A DNA stretch of 64,000 nt from Arthrobacter horti (GCF_030731045.1 NZ_JAVALS010000008.1:1-64000), one strand, 5' to 3'; counted from the first letter of the stretch, positions 27,446-36,811 are shown. Translations and numbers: made by a program. Notes: generated by a model not told the origin, from the letters alone.

Positions 27446-30304
27446 GTGGCCAAGGTCCGCGTACACGAGCTCGCCAAGGAGCTCGGTATCACCTCCAAGG
27501 ATGCGCTTGCAAAGCTGCAGAGCCTCGGAGAATTCGTGCGTTCCGCTTCTTCGACCATCGAACCGCCGGTGGCCAAGAAACTGCGTGACGCCTTCCCGGG
27601 TGGGGGATCCTCCTCCGCCCCTGCCGCACCCGTTGCGGCCAAGCCCGGTGCACCCCGCGCCGCGGCCCCCAAGGCACCCGCTGCGAGCCCTGCTGCTCCG
27701 GCGGCACCTCAGGCGCCTGCGGCTCCGGTCGCTGAGGCGCCCGCCGCTCCGGAGCAGAGCCCTGCCGCACCCGCCGCCCGTCCGGGTGGCATGAAGCCCG
27801 GTTTCGGTCCGAAGCCCGGTTCTCGTGCCGCCGCCGAGGCGGAGGCCGCGGCACGTGCTGCCGCGCGTGCCGCCAAGCCGGCCGGTCAGCAGGCCCCCCG
27901 TCAGGGTGGCGCACGTCCCGGCGGTCCCCGTCCGGGCAACAACCCGTTCGCCAGCTCCCAGGGCATGCCCCGTGGGCGTGACGGTGAGCGTGCTCCGCGT
28001 CCGGGCAACAACCCGTTCGCCAGCTCCCAGGGCATGCCGCGCCCGGGTGGTCCCCGTCCGGGTGCGCCCGGTGCCGGTGGACCCCGCCCCGCCGCGGGTG
28101 CCGGTGGTCCCCGTCCGGCAGCAGGCGCCGGTGGCCCCCGTCCGGGTGCCCCGCGCCCCGGTGGTGCACCCCGTCCGGGTGGCGCCCCGCGTCCCGGTGG
28201 TCCCCGCCCCTCGCCGGGCATGATGCCCAGCCGCATCGAGCGTCCCGCACCCGGTGCGGCAGCGCGTCCGGGTGCCCGTCCCGGTGGCGGCCCCGGCCGT
28301 CCGGGCGGCGGCACCGGTGGTGCTCCTGCCGGCGGTGGTTTCGGCAAGGGCGGCCGCGGTCGCGGCGGTACTCAGGGCGCCTTCGGCAAGGGCGGAGCCG
28401 GCCGTGGCAAGCAGCGCAAGTCGAAGCGTGCCAAGCGCCAGGAACTGGAGCAGATGAGTGCTCCGTCGATCGGCGGCGTGACCGTACCCCGTGGTAACGG
28501 TGACACCGTCATCCGACTGCGCCGTGGTTCCTCCATCACGGACTTCGCTGAGAAGATCGATGCCAACCCGGCGTCGCTGGTGACCGTGCTGTTCCACCTC
28601 GGTGAGATGGCCACGGCCACCCAGTCGCTGGACGAGGAGACCTTCGAACTCCTGGGTGCCGAGCTGGGCTACAAGCTCCAGATCGTGTCTCCGGAGGACG
28701 AGGAGCGCGAGCTGCTCAGCAGCTTCGACATCGACTTCGACGCCGAACTTGAGGCTGAGGGCGACGACGAGCTGCAGGCCCGTCCGCCGGTGGTCACCGT
28801 CATGGGTCACGTCGACCACGGTAAGACCCGCCTGCTGGACGCCATCCGCAACTCGGATGTGGTGGCCGGTGAGCACGGTGGCATCACCCAGCACATCGGT
28901 GCCTACCAGATCACCCACGAGCACGAAGGCGTCGAGCGCGACATCACCTTCATCGACACCCCGGGTCACGAGGCCTTCACGGCCATGCGTGCCCGTGGTG
29001 CCAAGGTCACTGACATCGCGATCCTCGTGGTCGCCGCCGACGACGGTGTCATGCCGCAGACGGTGGAGGCCCTCAACCACGCGCAGGCCGCCAATGTGCC
29101 GATCGTGGTCGCGGTGAACAAGATCGACAAGGAAGGCGCCAACCCGGACAAGATCCGTGGCCAGCTGACCGAGTACGGCCTGGTTCCCGAGGAGTACGGT
29201 GGCGACACCATGTTCGTGGACGTCTCCGCCCGCCAGAACCTGCACATCGACGACCTCCTCGAGGCCGTGCTGCTGACCGCCGACGCGGCCCTGGACCTGC
29301 GCGCCAACCCGGACAAGGACGCTCGAGGCATCGCCATCGAAGCGAACCTGGACCGCGGCCGCGGTTCCGTGGCCACCGTCCTGGTCCAGTCCGGCACGCT
29401 GAACATCGGTGACACGATCGTGGCCGGCACGGCTCACGGCCGCGTCCGTGCGATGTTCGACGAGGACGGCGCAACCCTCACCGAGGCAGGCCCGTCCCGC
29501 CCGGTCCAGGTGCTGGGTCTGTCCAGCGTGCCGCGTGCCGGTGACACCTTCTTCGTGACCTCTGACGAGCGCACCGCCCGTCAGATCGCGGAGAAGCGTG
29601 AAGCCGCCGACCGCAACGCCGCCCTGGCCAAGCGCCGTAAGCGCATCAGCCTGGAGGACTTCGACCAGGCCGTCGCCGAAGGCAAGATCGACACCCTCAA
29701 CCTCATCCTCAAGGGTGACGTGTCCGGTGCCGTGGAAGCCCTCGAGGACGCCCTGCTCAAGATCGACGTCGGAGACGACGTTCAGCTGCGCGTCATCCAC
29801 CGCGGTGTGGGTGCCATCACGCAGAACGACGTCAACCTGGCGACCGTGGACAGCGCGATCATCATCGGCTTCAACGTCAAGCCGGCCGAGCGCGTTGCCG
29901 AACTGGCCGAGCGTGAAGGCGTGGACATGCGCTTCTACTCGGTCATCTACGCCGCGATCGACGACATCGAGCTCGCACTCAAGGGCATGCTCAAGCCCGA
30001 GTACGAGGAAGTCCAGCTGGGTACCGCCGAGGTCCGCGAAGTGTTCCGTTCCTCCAAGTTCGGCAACATCGCAGGCTCGATCGTGCGCTCCGGCCTCATC
30101 CGCCGTAACGCCAAGGCCCGTGTGCTGCGTGACGGCAAGGTCATCGGTCAGAACCTGTCCATCGATTCGCTGAAGCGCTTCAAGGACGACGCCACCGAGG
30201 TCCGCGAGGGCTTCGAGTGTGGTATCGGCCTGGGCTCCTACAACGACATCGTTGAGGGCGACATCATCGAGACCTTCGAGATGCGCGAGAAGCCGCGCGT
30301 CTAG
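27446..30304 (+). CDS. infB: Translation initiation factor IF-2
   Basis: 952 aa GTPase that brings fMet-tRNA to the 30S subunit. An N-terminal IF2_N module ([20 protein letters not shown]) is followed by about 300 residues of Ala/Pro/Gly/Arg-rich linker with a repeated 23-aa unit, then the G domain: G1 GHVDHGKTR (about 454), G3 DTPGHEAF (about 506), G4 NKIDKEGA (about 557). Domains II, III and C2 follow. GTG start with AGGAG 5 nt upstream. The long linker is usual in high-G+C actinobacteria. A strong hairpin follows the stop. Confidence 0.97.
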   Translation: MAKVRVHELAKELGITSKDALAKLQSLGEFVRSASSTIEPPVAKKLRDAFPGGGSSSAPAAPVAAKPGAPRAAAPKAPAASPAAPAAPQAPAAPVAEAPAAPEQSPAAPAARPGGMKPGFGPKPGSRAAAEAEAAARAAARAAKPAGQQAPRQGGARPGGPRPGNNPFASSQGMPRGRDGERAPRPGNNPFASSQGMPRPGGPRPGAPGAGGPRPAAGAGGPRPAAGAGGPRPGAPRPGGAPRPGGAPRPGGPRPSPGMMPSRIERPAPGAAARPGARPGGGPGRPGGGTGGAPAGGGFGKGGRGRGGTQGAFGKGGAGRGKQRKSKRAKRQELEQMSAPSIGGVTVPRGNGDTVIRLRRGSSITDFAEKIDANPASLVTVLFHLGEMATATQSLDEETFELLGAELGYKLQIVSPEDEERELLSSFDIDFDAELEAEGDDELQARPPVVTVMGHVDHGKTRLLDAIRNSDVVAGEHGGITQHIGAYQITHEHEGVERDITFIDTPGHEAFTAMRARGAKVTDIAILVVAADDGVMPQTVEALNHAQAANVPIVVAVNKIDKEGANPDKIRGQLTEYGLVPEEYGGDTMFVDVSARQNLHIDDLLEAVLLTADAALDLRANPDKDARGIAIEANLDRGRGSVATVLVQSGTLNIGDTIVAGTAHGRVRAMFDEDGATLTEAGPSRPVQVLGLSSVPRAGDTFFVTSDERTARQIAEKREAADRNAALAKRRKRISLEDFDQAVAEGKIDTLNLILKGDVSGAVEALEDALLKIDVGDDVQLRVIHRGVGAITQNDVNLATVDSAIIIGFNVKPAERVAELAEREGVDMRFYSVIYAAIDDIELALKGMLKPEYEEVQLGTAEVREVFRSSKFGNIAGSIVRSGLIRRNAKARVLRDGKVIGQNLSIDSLKRFKDDATEVREGFECGIGLGSYNDIVEGDIIETFEMREKPRV
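27929..28038 (+). repeat. Two identical 41-bp direct repeats inside infB
   Basis: Copies at 27929-27969 and 27998-28038, exactly 69 bp apart, encode [14 protein letters not shown] twice. The period is 23 codons, so frame is kept. Surrounding Pro/Gly/Arg repeats are looser. This is a recent duplication within the disordered linker. Confidence 0.9.
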
Positions 30305-30315
30305 GAGCGTCTGAG

Positions 30316-30349
30316 AGGCCGGGCCCCGGGGAGATTCGGGGCCCGGCCT
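30316..30349 (+). terminator. Hairpin between infB and rbfA
   Basis: Perfect 13-bp GC stem AGGCCGGGCCCCG / CGGGGCCCGGCCT with loop GGGAGATT, 12 nt after the infB stop and followed by TCCGTTC. rbfA continues in the same direction 36 nt later, so it probably reduces rather than ends transcription. Confidence 0.65.
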
Positions 30350-30385
30350 TCCGTTCACCATCACACGCTTTTTGAGGAGGAGAAC

Positions 30386-30820
30386 ATGGCAGATCCAGCA
30401 CGCGCCGGCAGACTGGCACAGCGCATCAAGGTCCTGGTGGCTGAGGCTCTCAGGAAGGCCGTCAAGGACGAGCGGGCGCTCGACATCACCGTGACCGACG
30501 CACGCGTCACGAACGATCTCCAGCACGCCACCGTCTACTACACCGTCCTGGGCGGTGCGGAGACGAAGGCCGGAGCGGAGGAGGTCCTTGCGAAGAACAA
30601 GGGCATCCTGCGCCGGGAGGTCGGACGCAATCTGACCATCCGTCTGACGCCCACCCTGGAATTCGTCGCGGACGAGATCCCGGAGAACGCCTCCAACCTT
30701 GAGGAACTGATCCGCAAGGCCAAGGAACGGGACGCCGAAGTGGCGGCCCTGGCCGAAGGAGCCGTCTTCGCGGGCGAGTCCGATCCGTACAAGAAGGACG
30801 AGGAAGCACAGGAGGACTGA
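30386..30820 (+). CDS. rbfA: Ribosome-binding factor A
   Basis: 144 aa, single KH-like domain that matures the 30S subunit and aids cold adaptation. Family features: DPARAGRLAQRIKVLVAEAL at the N-terminus, DITVTDARVTNDLQHATVYY (about 34-53) and the R-LTPTLEFVADE segment near 90. The acidic C-terminal tail after about 110 is typical. A very strong GAGGAGGAG ribosome site precedes the ATG. Confidence 0.95.
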   Translation: MADPARAGRLAQRIKVLVAEALRKAVKDERALDITVTDARVTNDLQHATVYYTVLGGAETKAGAEEVLAKNKGILRREVGRNLTIRLTPTLEFVADEIPENASNLEELIRKAKERDAEVAALAEGAVFAGESDPYKKDEEAQED

Positions 30821-30837
30821 CTCCCGCGCGTCCCGTG

Positions 30838-30883
30838 ACACGGCAGAGGGCCGGTGGTGCAGACCACCGGCCCTCAGCCGTGT
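30838..30883. terminator. Bidirectional terminator between rbfA and a lipoprotein gene
   Basis: Inner 13-bp stem GAGGGCCGGTGGT / ACCACCGGCCCTC with loop GCAG, extended by outer arms ACACGGC / GCCGTGT. It sits between convergent genes and can serve both strands. Confidence 0.75.
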
Positions 30884-30908
30884 TCCGGGAACGTCTCCCG
30901 GAGAAGGA

Positions 30909-31652
30909 TCAGTTGCCCCAGACGATCGGCTTGTCCGTGTAGGGGTTCAGATCGGACGTCGGGTAGTTGCTCGAATACCCCGTGTAGGTGACCTGGGCCA
31001 CCGCGGTCCCGGCAGGGGCGAGCGCCACGCTGCACGCCTGCCGGGTGTCGCCGAGGGCCTTGAAGCTCGACGCCGACGGGCACTTGTCGAACCCGCCGAA
31101 GATGATCAGGCTGTCCGCGCGGGCCCCTCCGGCGAGGAGACTGCGGAACCCGGTGTCGTTCCAGGAGACGTACTTGACCGGTTTGACGGCGTCCTTGAGG
31201 GTGACTTCGCTGTGGATGTAGAAGGGCGTGTATCCCTTGTACTTGCCGTCCTTGTCCAGCGAGGCGAGATCCGCGTAGGAGCCCTTTTCGATCGAGGTGA
31301 CCTTGACCTCGAAGAGCTGCCGGTCGTAGTAGTCCTTGTCCGGCTTTCCGTTGGTGACCAGGATGCTGGCCGGTTTTCCGAGCGCCAGGGAGGTTCCGGC
31401 AGGCGTCATCTGATCGACCGTGGGGCCGCCGGCCGGAGCCTGGGCCGATCCGGAGGAGCTTTGCGTCCGGGCCGACGTCGCAGAGGCGCTGGGTGTGCCG
31501 GCAGCAGTCTGAGGCGCGGAGCCTCCCGCCGTGGTGGGGTTGCCGCCCCCCTTCGATTCGACCGTGATGCTGCAGGCGCTGGCGCCCAGGACGAGGGCCG
31601 CGGCGAGCGCGACCGTCCCGGCCAAGCGCGTGCGCGAAGTGAAGCTGGACAT
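30909..31652 (-). CDS. Secreted lipoprotein of unknown function
   Basis: 247 aa. Signal peptide with lipobox GASAC (Cys about 27), Ser/Thr/Gln/Ala-rich linker to about residue 80, then a beta-rich domain (GKPASILVT...FEVKVTSIEKGSYADL...YTPFYIHSEVTL) reminiscent of DUF4352-like surface domains, with two Cys near 190 and 205. The start of the mature protein (CSITVES) resembles that of the 15973 lipoprotein (CTVTVEA). It breaks the otherwise co-directional rbfA-truB order. Function unknown. Confidence 0.75.
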   Translation of the reverse strand: MSSFTSRTRLAGTVALAAALVLGASACSITVESKGGGNPTTAGGSAPQTAAGTPSASATSARTQSSSGSAQAPAGGPTVDQMTPAGTSLALGKPASILVTNGKPDKDYYDRQLFEVKVTSIEKGSYADLASLDKDGKYKGYTPFYIHSEVTLKDAVKPVKYVSWNDTGFRSLLAGGARADSLIIFGGFDKCPSASSFKALGDTRQACSVALAPAGTAVAQVTYTGYSSNYPTSDLNPYTDKPIVWGN

Positions 31653-31783
31653 GATTCCCCGATCCTTGCAGGTGCTGACCGCACCGAGTTAGTGCAATCG
31701 CTGGGGCAACGATCTCACGCCGATGTCCGCCGCGCGATGGGGACTGCTCCCCATGATCGGACGGAACGGTGCCCGCGGGCTTC

Positions 31784-31789
31784 TATACT
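31784..31789 (+). promoter_or_regulatory. -10 element of truB (leaderless layout)
   Basis: TATACT, 7 nt before the truB GTG at 31797. This is the closest match to the consensus TATAAT among the leaderless-type promoters in the window. Confidence 0.6.
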
Positions 31790-31796
31790 GGAAGGC

Positions 31797-32699
31797 GTGC
31801 TTTCGGGACTGGTGATCGTGGACAAACCACAAGGGTGGACGAGCCACGATGTCGTGGCACGCATGCGCAGGCTTGCGGGGACCCGGAAAGTGGGGCACGC
31901 GGGAACGCTCGATCCCATGGCCACCGGGGTGCTGGTGGTCGGCGTCAACAAGGCCACCCGCCTCCTGACATACATCGTCGGCACGGGCAAGCGCTACACG
32001 GCCACCATCCGCCTCGGCCAGTCGACCATCACGGACGACGCCGAGGGCGAGGTCACGGCGGCCCACGACGCTTCCGCCGTGAGTGAAGAAGCGGTGCGCA
32101 CCGCCGTCGCAGCTTTCCTCGGGGAGATCCAGCAGGTGCCCAGCAGCGTCAGCGCCATCAAGGTCAACGGCGAGCGCTCCTACGCCCGGGTCCGGGCGGG
32201 GGAGGACGTGGCGCTGGCGGCGCGTCCCGTCACCATCCACCGTTTCGACGTCCTGGATGTCCGCCACGAAGGCTCCCTGGTGGACGTCGACGTCGACGTC
32301 GAGTGCTCCTCCGGCACGTACATCCGGGCACTGGCCCGGGATCTCGGTGCCGGGCTGGGCGTGGGTGGCCACCTCACCGTGCTGCGCCGCCACGAGGTTG
32401 GACCGTTCACCCTGGACGCCGCACGGACCATGGAACAACTGGCCGAGGACTTCCAGGTCCTGGACCTCGACCAGGCCGCCCGGGACCTCATGCCGTCCCG
32501 CGAGCTGAGCGCCGAGGAGGCCGCCGACCTGTCTCACGGGCGCCGGATCCTGCGCGACCCGGAGCAGCCGGCCTCCGCGGAACGCCCTGTGGCCGCGTTC
32601 GCACCGGACGGGGCCCTGATCGCGCTCCTGGCCGACTCCGGCCGGCACGCCAAGCCCGTCCTGGTCTTCCCGGCGGACGCACCGGAAGGGGCCGCCTGA
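31797..32699 (+). CDS. truB: tRNA pseudouridine-55 synthase
   Basis: 300 aa. It makes pseudouridine 55 in the T-loop of tRNAs. The catalytic motif GHAGTLDPMATG (Asp39) is intact, VDKPQGWTSHDVV lies at the N-terminus and CSSGTYIRALARDLG near 170. The GTG at 31797 gives the normal N-terminus; a longer frame upstream is read through the oppositely oriented lipoprotein gene and is rejected. The stop overlaps the next ATG (TGATG). Confidence 0.95.
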   Translation: MLSGLVIVDKPQGWTSHDVVARMRRLAGTRKVGHAGTLDPMATGVLVVGVNKATRLLTYIVGTGKRYTATIRLGQSTITDDAEGEVTAAHDASAVSEEAVRTAVAAFLGEIQQVPSSVSAIKVNGERSYARVRAGEDVALAARPVTIHRFDVLDVRHEGSLVDVDVDVECSSGTYIRALARDLGAGLGVGGHLTVLRRHEVGPFTLDAARTMEQLAEDFQVLDLDQAARDLMPSRELSAEEAADLSHGRRILRDPEQPASAERPVAAFAPDGALIALLADSGRHAKPVLVFPADAPEGAA

Positions 32700-33052
32700 T
32701 GGACGGTTACTTCTGGGCCACGGCCGTGGTGGGGGCCATCTCCACCGTCATCTGCCTGGTGGCCGGGATCATGGGCAAGAAGCCCAATGACGTGACCATC
32801 CTCTCCGTCGGTGCAGTCTTCCTGGTGGTGCTCGTCTACCTGGTGGGCTCGATCATCCGCGTGATCGCCGGCGAGCATCTCCGGGGTGCGGCGTGGGAGT
32901 TCTGGGGCTATATGCTCACGGCCCTCGTCCTGCCCCTCGGCGCGGTCTACTGGTCCGTGCTGGAGCGGACCCGGTGGAGCAACTTCGTCCTGGCAGTGGT
33001 GGGCGTGACCGCGCTGGTCATGGCCGCCCGCATGAACCAGATCTGGTACTAG
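32699..33052 (+). CDS. Small membrane protein
   Basis: 117 aa with four hydrophobic segments: WATAVVGAISTVICLVAGI, ILSVGAVFLVVLVYLVG, GYMLTALVLPLGAVYWSV and FVLAVVGVTALVMAA. It looks like a four-helix integral membrane protein. Its ATG overlaps the truB stop, and a second small membrane gene follows 21 nt later, so the pair belongs to the truB transcript. No family recognised. Confidence 0.8.
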   Translation: MDGYFWATAVVGAISTVICLVAGIMGKKPNDVTILSVGAVFLVVLVYLVGSIIRVIAGEHLRGAAWEFWGYMLTALVLPLGAVYWSVLERTRWSNFVLAVVGVTALVMAARMNQIWY

Positions 33053-33073
33053 AAGAACTACAGGAGACCCGGT

Positions 33074-33496
33074 TTGACCTCCGCAACCCGTCAGGACAGC
33101 CAGAACACCCGCAACACGGGGCCTGGCCGGCTCCTCATCGCCGTCTACGGCGTCTTCGCCCTCGCCACCACGGCACGGGCGGGATTCCAGATCGCCACCA
33201 AGTTCCACACGGCACCGGTGGCGTACCTGCTGTCCGCTCTCGCGGCGGTGGTGTACATCGTGGCGACCGTGTCCCTGGCACGCCGTGGCACGGCGTCGTT
33301 CAAGGTGTCCGTGGCGGCGGTGAGCCTGGAACTCCTCGGAGTGCTGGTGGTCGGCGCGCTCAGCGTCTTCGACAAGCAGGCGTTCCCGGAGGACACCGTC
33401 TGGTCCGGCTTCGGCAAGGGCTACGGCTTCGTCCCGCTCATCCTGCCCCTGCTCGGCCTCTGGTGGCTCTACCGTCGCCGGCCGTCGGCGGCCTGA
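33074..33496 (+). CDS. Small membrane protein
   Basis: 140 aa, four membrane segments (LLIAVYGVFALATTA, APVAYLLSALAAVVYIVATV, VSVAAVSLELLGVLVVGAL, GFVPLILPLLGLWWLY). The TTG start at 33074 is supported by AGGAG 7 nt upstream. The C-terminus RRRP is basic and probably cytoplasmic. Downstream of truB and co-directional; small integral membrane genes are common between truB and ribF in Arthrobacter-like genomes. Function unknown. Confidence 0.8.
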   Translation: MTSATRQDSQNTRNTGPGRLLIAVYGVFALATTARAGFQIATKFHTAPVAYLLSALAAVVYIVATVSLARRGTASFKVSVAAVSLELLGVLVVGALSVFDKQAFPEDTVWSGFGKGYGFVPLILPLLGLWWLYRRRPSAA

Positions 33497-33511
33497 GCCG
33501 TTCATTGCGTG

Positions 33512-33517
33512 GATAAT
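33512..33517 (+). promoter_or_regulatory. -10 element of ribF
   Basis: GATAAT 50 nt upstream of the ribF ATG. Transcription would start near 33524 and include the AAGGGA ribosome site, so ribF has a normal leader, unlike many neighbours. Confidence 0.45.
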
Positions 33518-33566
33518 CGTGACAGGCCGTCCCGTGACGGCGCCGCCTGACGACAAGGGAATTCGC

Positions 33567-34538
33567 ATGGTTGACATTTGGCAGGGCCTGACCGAGGTCC
33601 CGGCCGGGTACGGTCCCGCCGTCGTGACGATCGGGAACTTCGACGGCGTGCACCGCGGCCACCGCCGCGTGCTGACGCGGCTGGTGGCCTCCGCCCGCGA
33701 GCGTGGCGCCCGCGCCGTCGTCGTGACCTTCGACCCGCACCCCGCACAGGTCCACCGCCCCGAGCGCGCCCCGGAGCTGATCATGGGGCTGCAGGACCGC
33801 ATCGAGGCCCTCGAGGCTGAGGGAGTGGACGGTGTCCTGGTCATGGAGTACACGCTGGACCTGGCCGCCATGACGGCCCGCGAGTTCGTGCAGGACGTCC
33901 TGGTGGACGGGCTGCACGCGTGCGGTGCGGTGATCGGCCACGACACCCGCTTCGGCTCCGGCAACAGCGGCGACGTGGACACCATGCGGGAGCTGGGCGC
34001 CGAGCTCGGCTTCCAGGTGGAGGTCATCGACGAGTTCGGCACCGACGACGACGGCGGGCTGGCGCGCCGCTGCTCCTCCACCTGGGTGCGTGAGACGCTC
34101 GCGGCCGGGGACGTGGAGCAGGCCGCGACGGTGCTCGGCCGTCCGCACCGCATGCGGGGCGAGGTGGTGCACGGTGCCGCCCGCGGCCGCGAACTGGGCT
34201 TCCCCACCGCCAATCTCTCTCCGCAGGCCACCGGGTTCGTCCCGGCGGACGGGATCTACGCCGGCTGGCTGCAGGAGGAATCCGGCACCCGCTGGCCCGC
34301 CGCGATCTCCGTCGGCTCAAACCCGACGTTCGAGGGTGTCCAGCGTCAGGTCGAGGCGTTCGTGATCGGCCGGCCCCAGGAGCGCGTGGAGGACTTCAAC
34401 CTCTACGGCCAGCAGGTGGTGCTGGAGTTCGTGGCCCGTCTGCGCGGCATGGTGGCCTACCGCGGGCCGGAGGCGCTCGTGGAGCAGATGTGCTTGGACG
34501 TGGAGCAGAGCAAGACCCTTCTGGGCGTCCGCGTCTGA
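33567..34538 (+). CDS. ribF: Bifunctional riboflavin kinase/FAD synthetase
   Basis: 323 aa. The N-terminal FAD synthetase (nucleotidyltransferase) has VTIGNFDGVHRGHRRVL (about 23-39) and GHDTRFGSGNSGD near 130. The C-terminal riboflavin kinase begins at MRGEVVHGAARGRELGFPTA with the PTAN motif. It makes FMN and FAD from riboflavin. ATG 33567 with AAGGGA 9 nt upstream is preferred to an in-frame GTG at 33519 that sits on the promoter. Confidence 0.95.
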   Translation: MVDIWQGLTEVPAGYGPAVVTIGNFDGVHRGHRRVLTRLVASARERGARAVVVTFDPHPAQVHRPERAPELIMGLQDRIEALEAEGVDGVLVMEYTLDLAAMTAREFVQDVLVDGLHACGAVIGHDTRFGSGNSGDVDTMRELGAELGFQVEVIDEFGTDDDGGLARRCSSTWVRETLAAGDVEQAATVLGRPHRMRGEVVHGAARGRELGFPTANLSPQATGFVPADGIYAGWLQEESGTRWPAAISVGSNPTFEGVQRQVEAFVIGRPQERVEDFNLYGQQVVLEFVARLRGMVAYRGPEALVEQMCLDVEQSKTLLGVRV

Positions 34539-34544
34539 GCGGAT

Positions 34545-35933
34545 TCAGGCGGTGACGCTCTCCTCCCGGGGAACGTCACGGTTCTGCGGGGTGCGGTCCT
34601 CGAGGCTCGTGACGAACGCCTCATGGTCCCGGGCGTTGAGGTCCGCGTAGGCCTGCGCCCAGTCCACCAGCGCGGTCCCCGCCCGCTTGCCCCCGCCGAG
34701 GTATCCGGAGACGCGGGCGGCGGCCGGAGACTGCGAGTGGGACCGGGCCAGGAGGACGGCGCACGCCTGGGCGTAGCCGTGGAACGACTCGTCCTCCAGG
34801 GTACTGACGTCGATCCCGCCCTTCATATCGCGGAACTGGCGCAGGTAGAAGTCGCCGAGCGGCGTCTTCAGATGGCCCAGGAACGGGTCGGAGCACGCCT
34901 GGAGGATCTTCTGCATGCCCACCACCCGGGCGCCTTCGCCGAAGCCGGCGATCCCGTCCAGCATCGGCTTCGGCTGGGGGATGCCGCCGTACTGGGCCAG
35001 GACGCTCTCCCGGGCCTCCTTGGCCTGGAGGATCAGGATGTCCCCACCGGCCTCCTCGAGGGCGATCACGAAGCACTGGGTGCCCACGCTGCCCACCCCC
35101 ACCACGCGGCGCGCGAAGTCGGAGATGCTGTAGTGCCCCACCAGGAAGGCGATGTCGATCGCGGCGGAGCGCTGGTAGGCGCGGTACAGCTCCTCGAAGT
35201 CGTGCGCGGTCACGGCGTCCACCCGCTCCATGACCGGGGGAGCGTCCACGAAGCGGGCCCGGCCGTCCGGCCCGGGCGCAGTGAGTTTGCGGGCGGCCTG
35301 GCCTGAGGTGCGGCGTCGTGCCTTGGTCAGGGCTTCCTCCAGGGCCCTGCGGGAGTGCCCCTCCAGCCTGTCCAGGATCTGCTCGGCGTTCACATTGGTG
35401 TAGAAGCGCTGTACGGGGCTGAGCCTCAGCCCGTCCTTCAGGCCGCGGCGGTAGGACTCGACGATGGCCAGGGCGGCCCTCTCGATCACCTTCGGTGCCC
35501 GTCCGTCCTGGCGGCCCGCGACGACGAAGCTGGTCATCAGGCGCTTCACGTCCCACTCCCAGGGTGCCCAGGCGGCCTCGTCGAAGTCGTTGAGATCGAA
35601 GACCAGGCTGCGCTCGGGGGAGGCGTAGAAGCCGAAGTTCGCCAGGTGGGCGTCCCCGCAGGAGCCCACGCCGATGCGGGAATTGGGGTCCCGGGCCAGG
35701 TCCGCCGCCATGACGGCGGCCGCGCCACGGTAGAAGGCGAAGGCCGAGGCGGCCATGCGCTCCTGGCGCAAGGGGATCAGTTCCTGCACCCGGGTGGCGT
35801 TCTGCTCGGTCAGGATCCCCAGCGGATCACGGTCCCCGGTGGTCAACCGGGCGAGGTCCTTGCGTGGATGCTCCGCACGGGCCGAGCGGCCGGCCGTGAG
35901 CTGTTCGTGCAGGGTGAGGTTCTGGGTCGCCAT
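34545..35933 (-). CDS. DUF2252 family protein
   Basis: 462 aa. Family features are FYRGAAAVMAADLA (about 70), GVGSCGDAHLANFGFY (about 92), SLVFDLNDFDEAAWAPWEWD (about 109) and SVGTQCFVIAL. The GDAHLANFG and DLNDFDE motifs resemble the catalytic HxDxxxxN and metal-binding Asp of kinase-like phosphotransferases, so a phosphotransferase role is plausible but unproven. ATG 35933 gives the common N-terminus; the upstream extension runs antisense through the toxin fragment. It lies on the opposite strand at the left edge of the accessory insert between ribF and rpsO. Confidence 0.87.
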   Translation of the reverse strand: MATQNLTLHEQLTAGRSARAEHPRKDLARLTTGDRDPLGILTEQNATRVQELIPLRQERMAASAFAFYRGAAAVMAADLARDPNSRIGVGSCGDAHLANFGFYASPERSLVFDLNDFDEAAWAPWEWDVKRLMTSFVVAGRQDGRAPKVIERAALAIVESYRRGLKDGLRLSPVQRFYTNVNAEQILDRLEGHSRRALEEALTKARRRTSGQAARKLTAPGPDGRARFVDAPPVMERVDAVTAHDFEELYRAYQRSAAIDIAFLVGHYSISDFARRVVGVGSVGTQCFVIALEEAGGDILILQAKEARESVLAQYGGIPQPKPMLDGIAGFGEGARVVGMQKILQACSDPFLGHLKTPLGDFYLRQFRDMKGGIDVSTLEDESFHGYAQACAVLLARSHSQSPAAARVSGYLGGGKRAGTALVDWAQAYADLNARDHEAFVTSLEDRTPQNRDVPREESVTA

Positions 35934-35997
35934 GGGGTTCAGTCTGGCTCGTGGAGGAGATGCGGGCAAGGCCTGCCGGTCCCGTGCCTGGCTTTCG

Positions 35998-36225
35998 ATG
36001 AGAGAAGACCAGGAGACGCTCACGAAGAATCCCGCCACTCGGTACACCTCGAAGGAAATGAACGGCGGCAGCCTCAACATTCTCGCCCGAGGAACCAAGC
36101 AGGACGTGCTCGCTCTCGAGCGCTCCCTGCACGAGTGGCTGCCCATCGGTCCTGAAGAGGGCCAACTATTCTACATCGAGAAGCAGATCGCCAACGGTCT
36201 CCTTCCACCCCCGTACCCTTGGTAG
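35998..36225 (+). pseudogene. Polymorphic-toxin C-terminal tail fragment
   Basis: The frame from the ATG at 35998 codes for 75 aa ending GPEEGQLFYIEKQIANGL plus PPPYPW. ARGTKQDVLALERSLHEWLP before it looks like the end of a nuclease-type toxin domain from a large polymorphic toxin. No secretion or repeat region is present upstream; DUF2252 starts 64 bp away on the other strand. The next gene begins 5 nt after the stop, the usual toxin-then-immunity spacing. Probably a stranded toxin tip. Family is pattern memory. Confidence 0.45.
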
Positions 36226-36230
36226 GAGTC

Positions 36231-36542
36231 ATGGAATTCATCCTCGTCCTTCAGTGGCCGGCAACTTCCGAGGCCGACTACGACGTTCTCATCTCCCTAG
36301 AGGAGCACCTTGAGTCCGACCTCAATGAGGCCCATGGCTTCGTTGACGGACATGACTTTGGCGCTGGGGAGATGAATCTGTTCGTCCACACTGATCAGCC
36401 ACTCGATGCCTTTCGGGACGCCCAGGAGGTTCTTGGTGCCGATCCGCGCTGGGCCACTGTGCGTGCTGCCTACCGGTCGGTCGACGGGGATGATTACACC
36501 GTGATCTGGCCCGTGACGCTTCAGAAGTTCTCGGTGTCGTGA
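36231..36542 (+). CDS. Immunity-like protein, family unrecognised
   Basis: 103 aa, acidic, starting MEFILVLQWPATSEADYDVL. AGGAG overlaps the upstream stop. Its compact acidic nature (many Asp/Glu) and placement directly after the toxin-tail fragment suggest a cytoplasmic immunity protein. The stop overlaps the next ATG (TGATG). Base composition is visibly less GC-rich than the flanking housekeeping genes. Confidence 0.55.
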   Translation: MEFILVLQWPATSEADYDVLISLEEHLESDLNEAHGFVDGHDFGAGEMNLFVHTDQPLDAFRDAQEVLGADPRWATVRAAYRSVDGDDYTVIWPVTLQKFSVS

Positions 36543-36811
36543 TGCCTGGGAAGCGGCGTGACGCTCGGCACTTTGATCCGTTGTGGCGCGACCGGAGCGA
36601 TTTCATCATCGCTGCAGACATCTCGTCGCAAGGACCGGATGCGGCACGTGAGCAGTTCTAGGCACGCCGGATCTCTGAAACCTGCTTTGAGATGTGCTGG
36701 ATTCCGTTCATCCACTACGCCTTCACCCTGGCCGACGTAGTGGAATCCGAGGTGCCGGGGGAGGCCCCGCTCGACCTTGTGGGCCGGACCATGGGATTCG
36801 GGGCTAGCTGA
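36542..36811 (+). pseudogene. DUF4265-like gene split by an in-frame amber codon
   Basis: Reading from ATG 36542 gives 39 codons ending AAREQF, then TAG (36659-36661). The same frame continues without shift for 49 codons, ARRISETCFEMCWIPFIHYA and on to ADVVESEVPGEAPLDL, to TGA 36811. DUF4265 proteins have Q-(L/F)-W-A-R before a strand, a Cys-Ile-Pro-Phe segment and DVV; the TAG stands exactly where Trp (TGG) is expected. One G-to-A change explains the break. It overlaps both neighbours by TGATG. Confidence 0.65.

Noticed and set aside
27840-28350. Possible CRISPR-like repeats in infB
   Set aside because: The repeats are in frame, encode Pro/Gly/Arg linker, vary in spacing and lack unique spacers.
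27398-30841. 1147-codon open frame on the minus strand opposite infB
   Set aside because: It is an antisense shadow of the GC-biased infB coding strand, with low-complexity Thr/Gly/Arg runs and no domain. infB itself has full IF-2 motifs.
31212-31796. Long upstream extension of truB
   Set aside because: It is antisense to the lipoprotein gene. TruB homologues begin at the VDKPQG region, consistent with GTG 31797.
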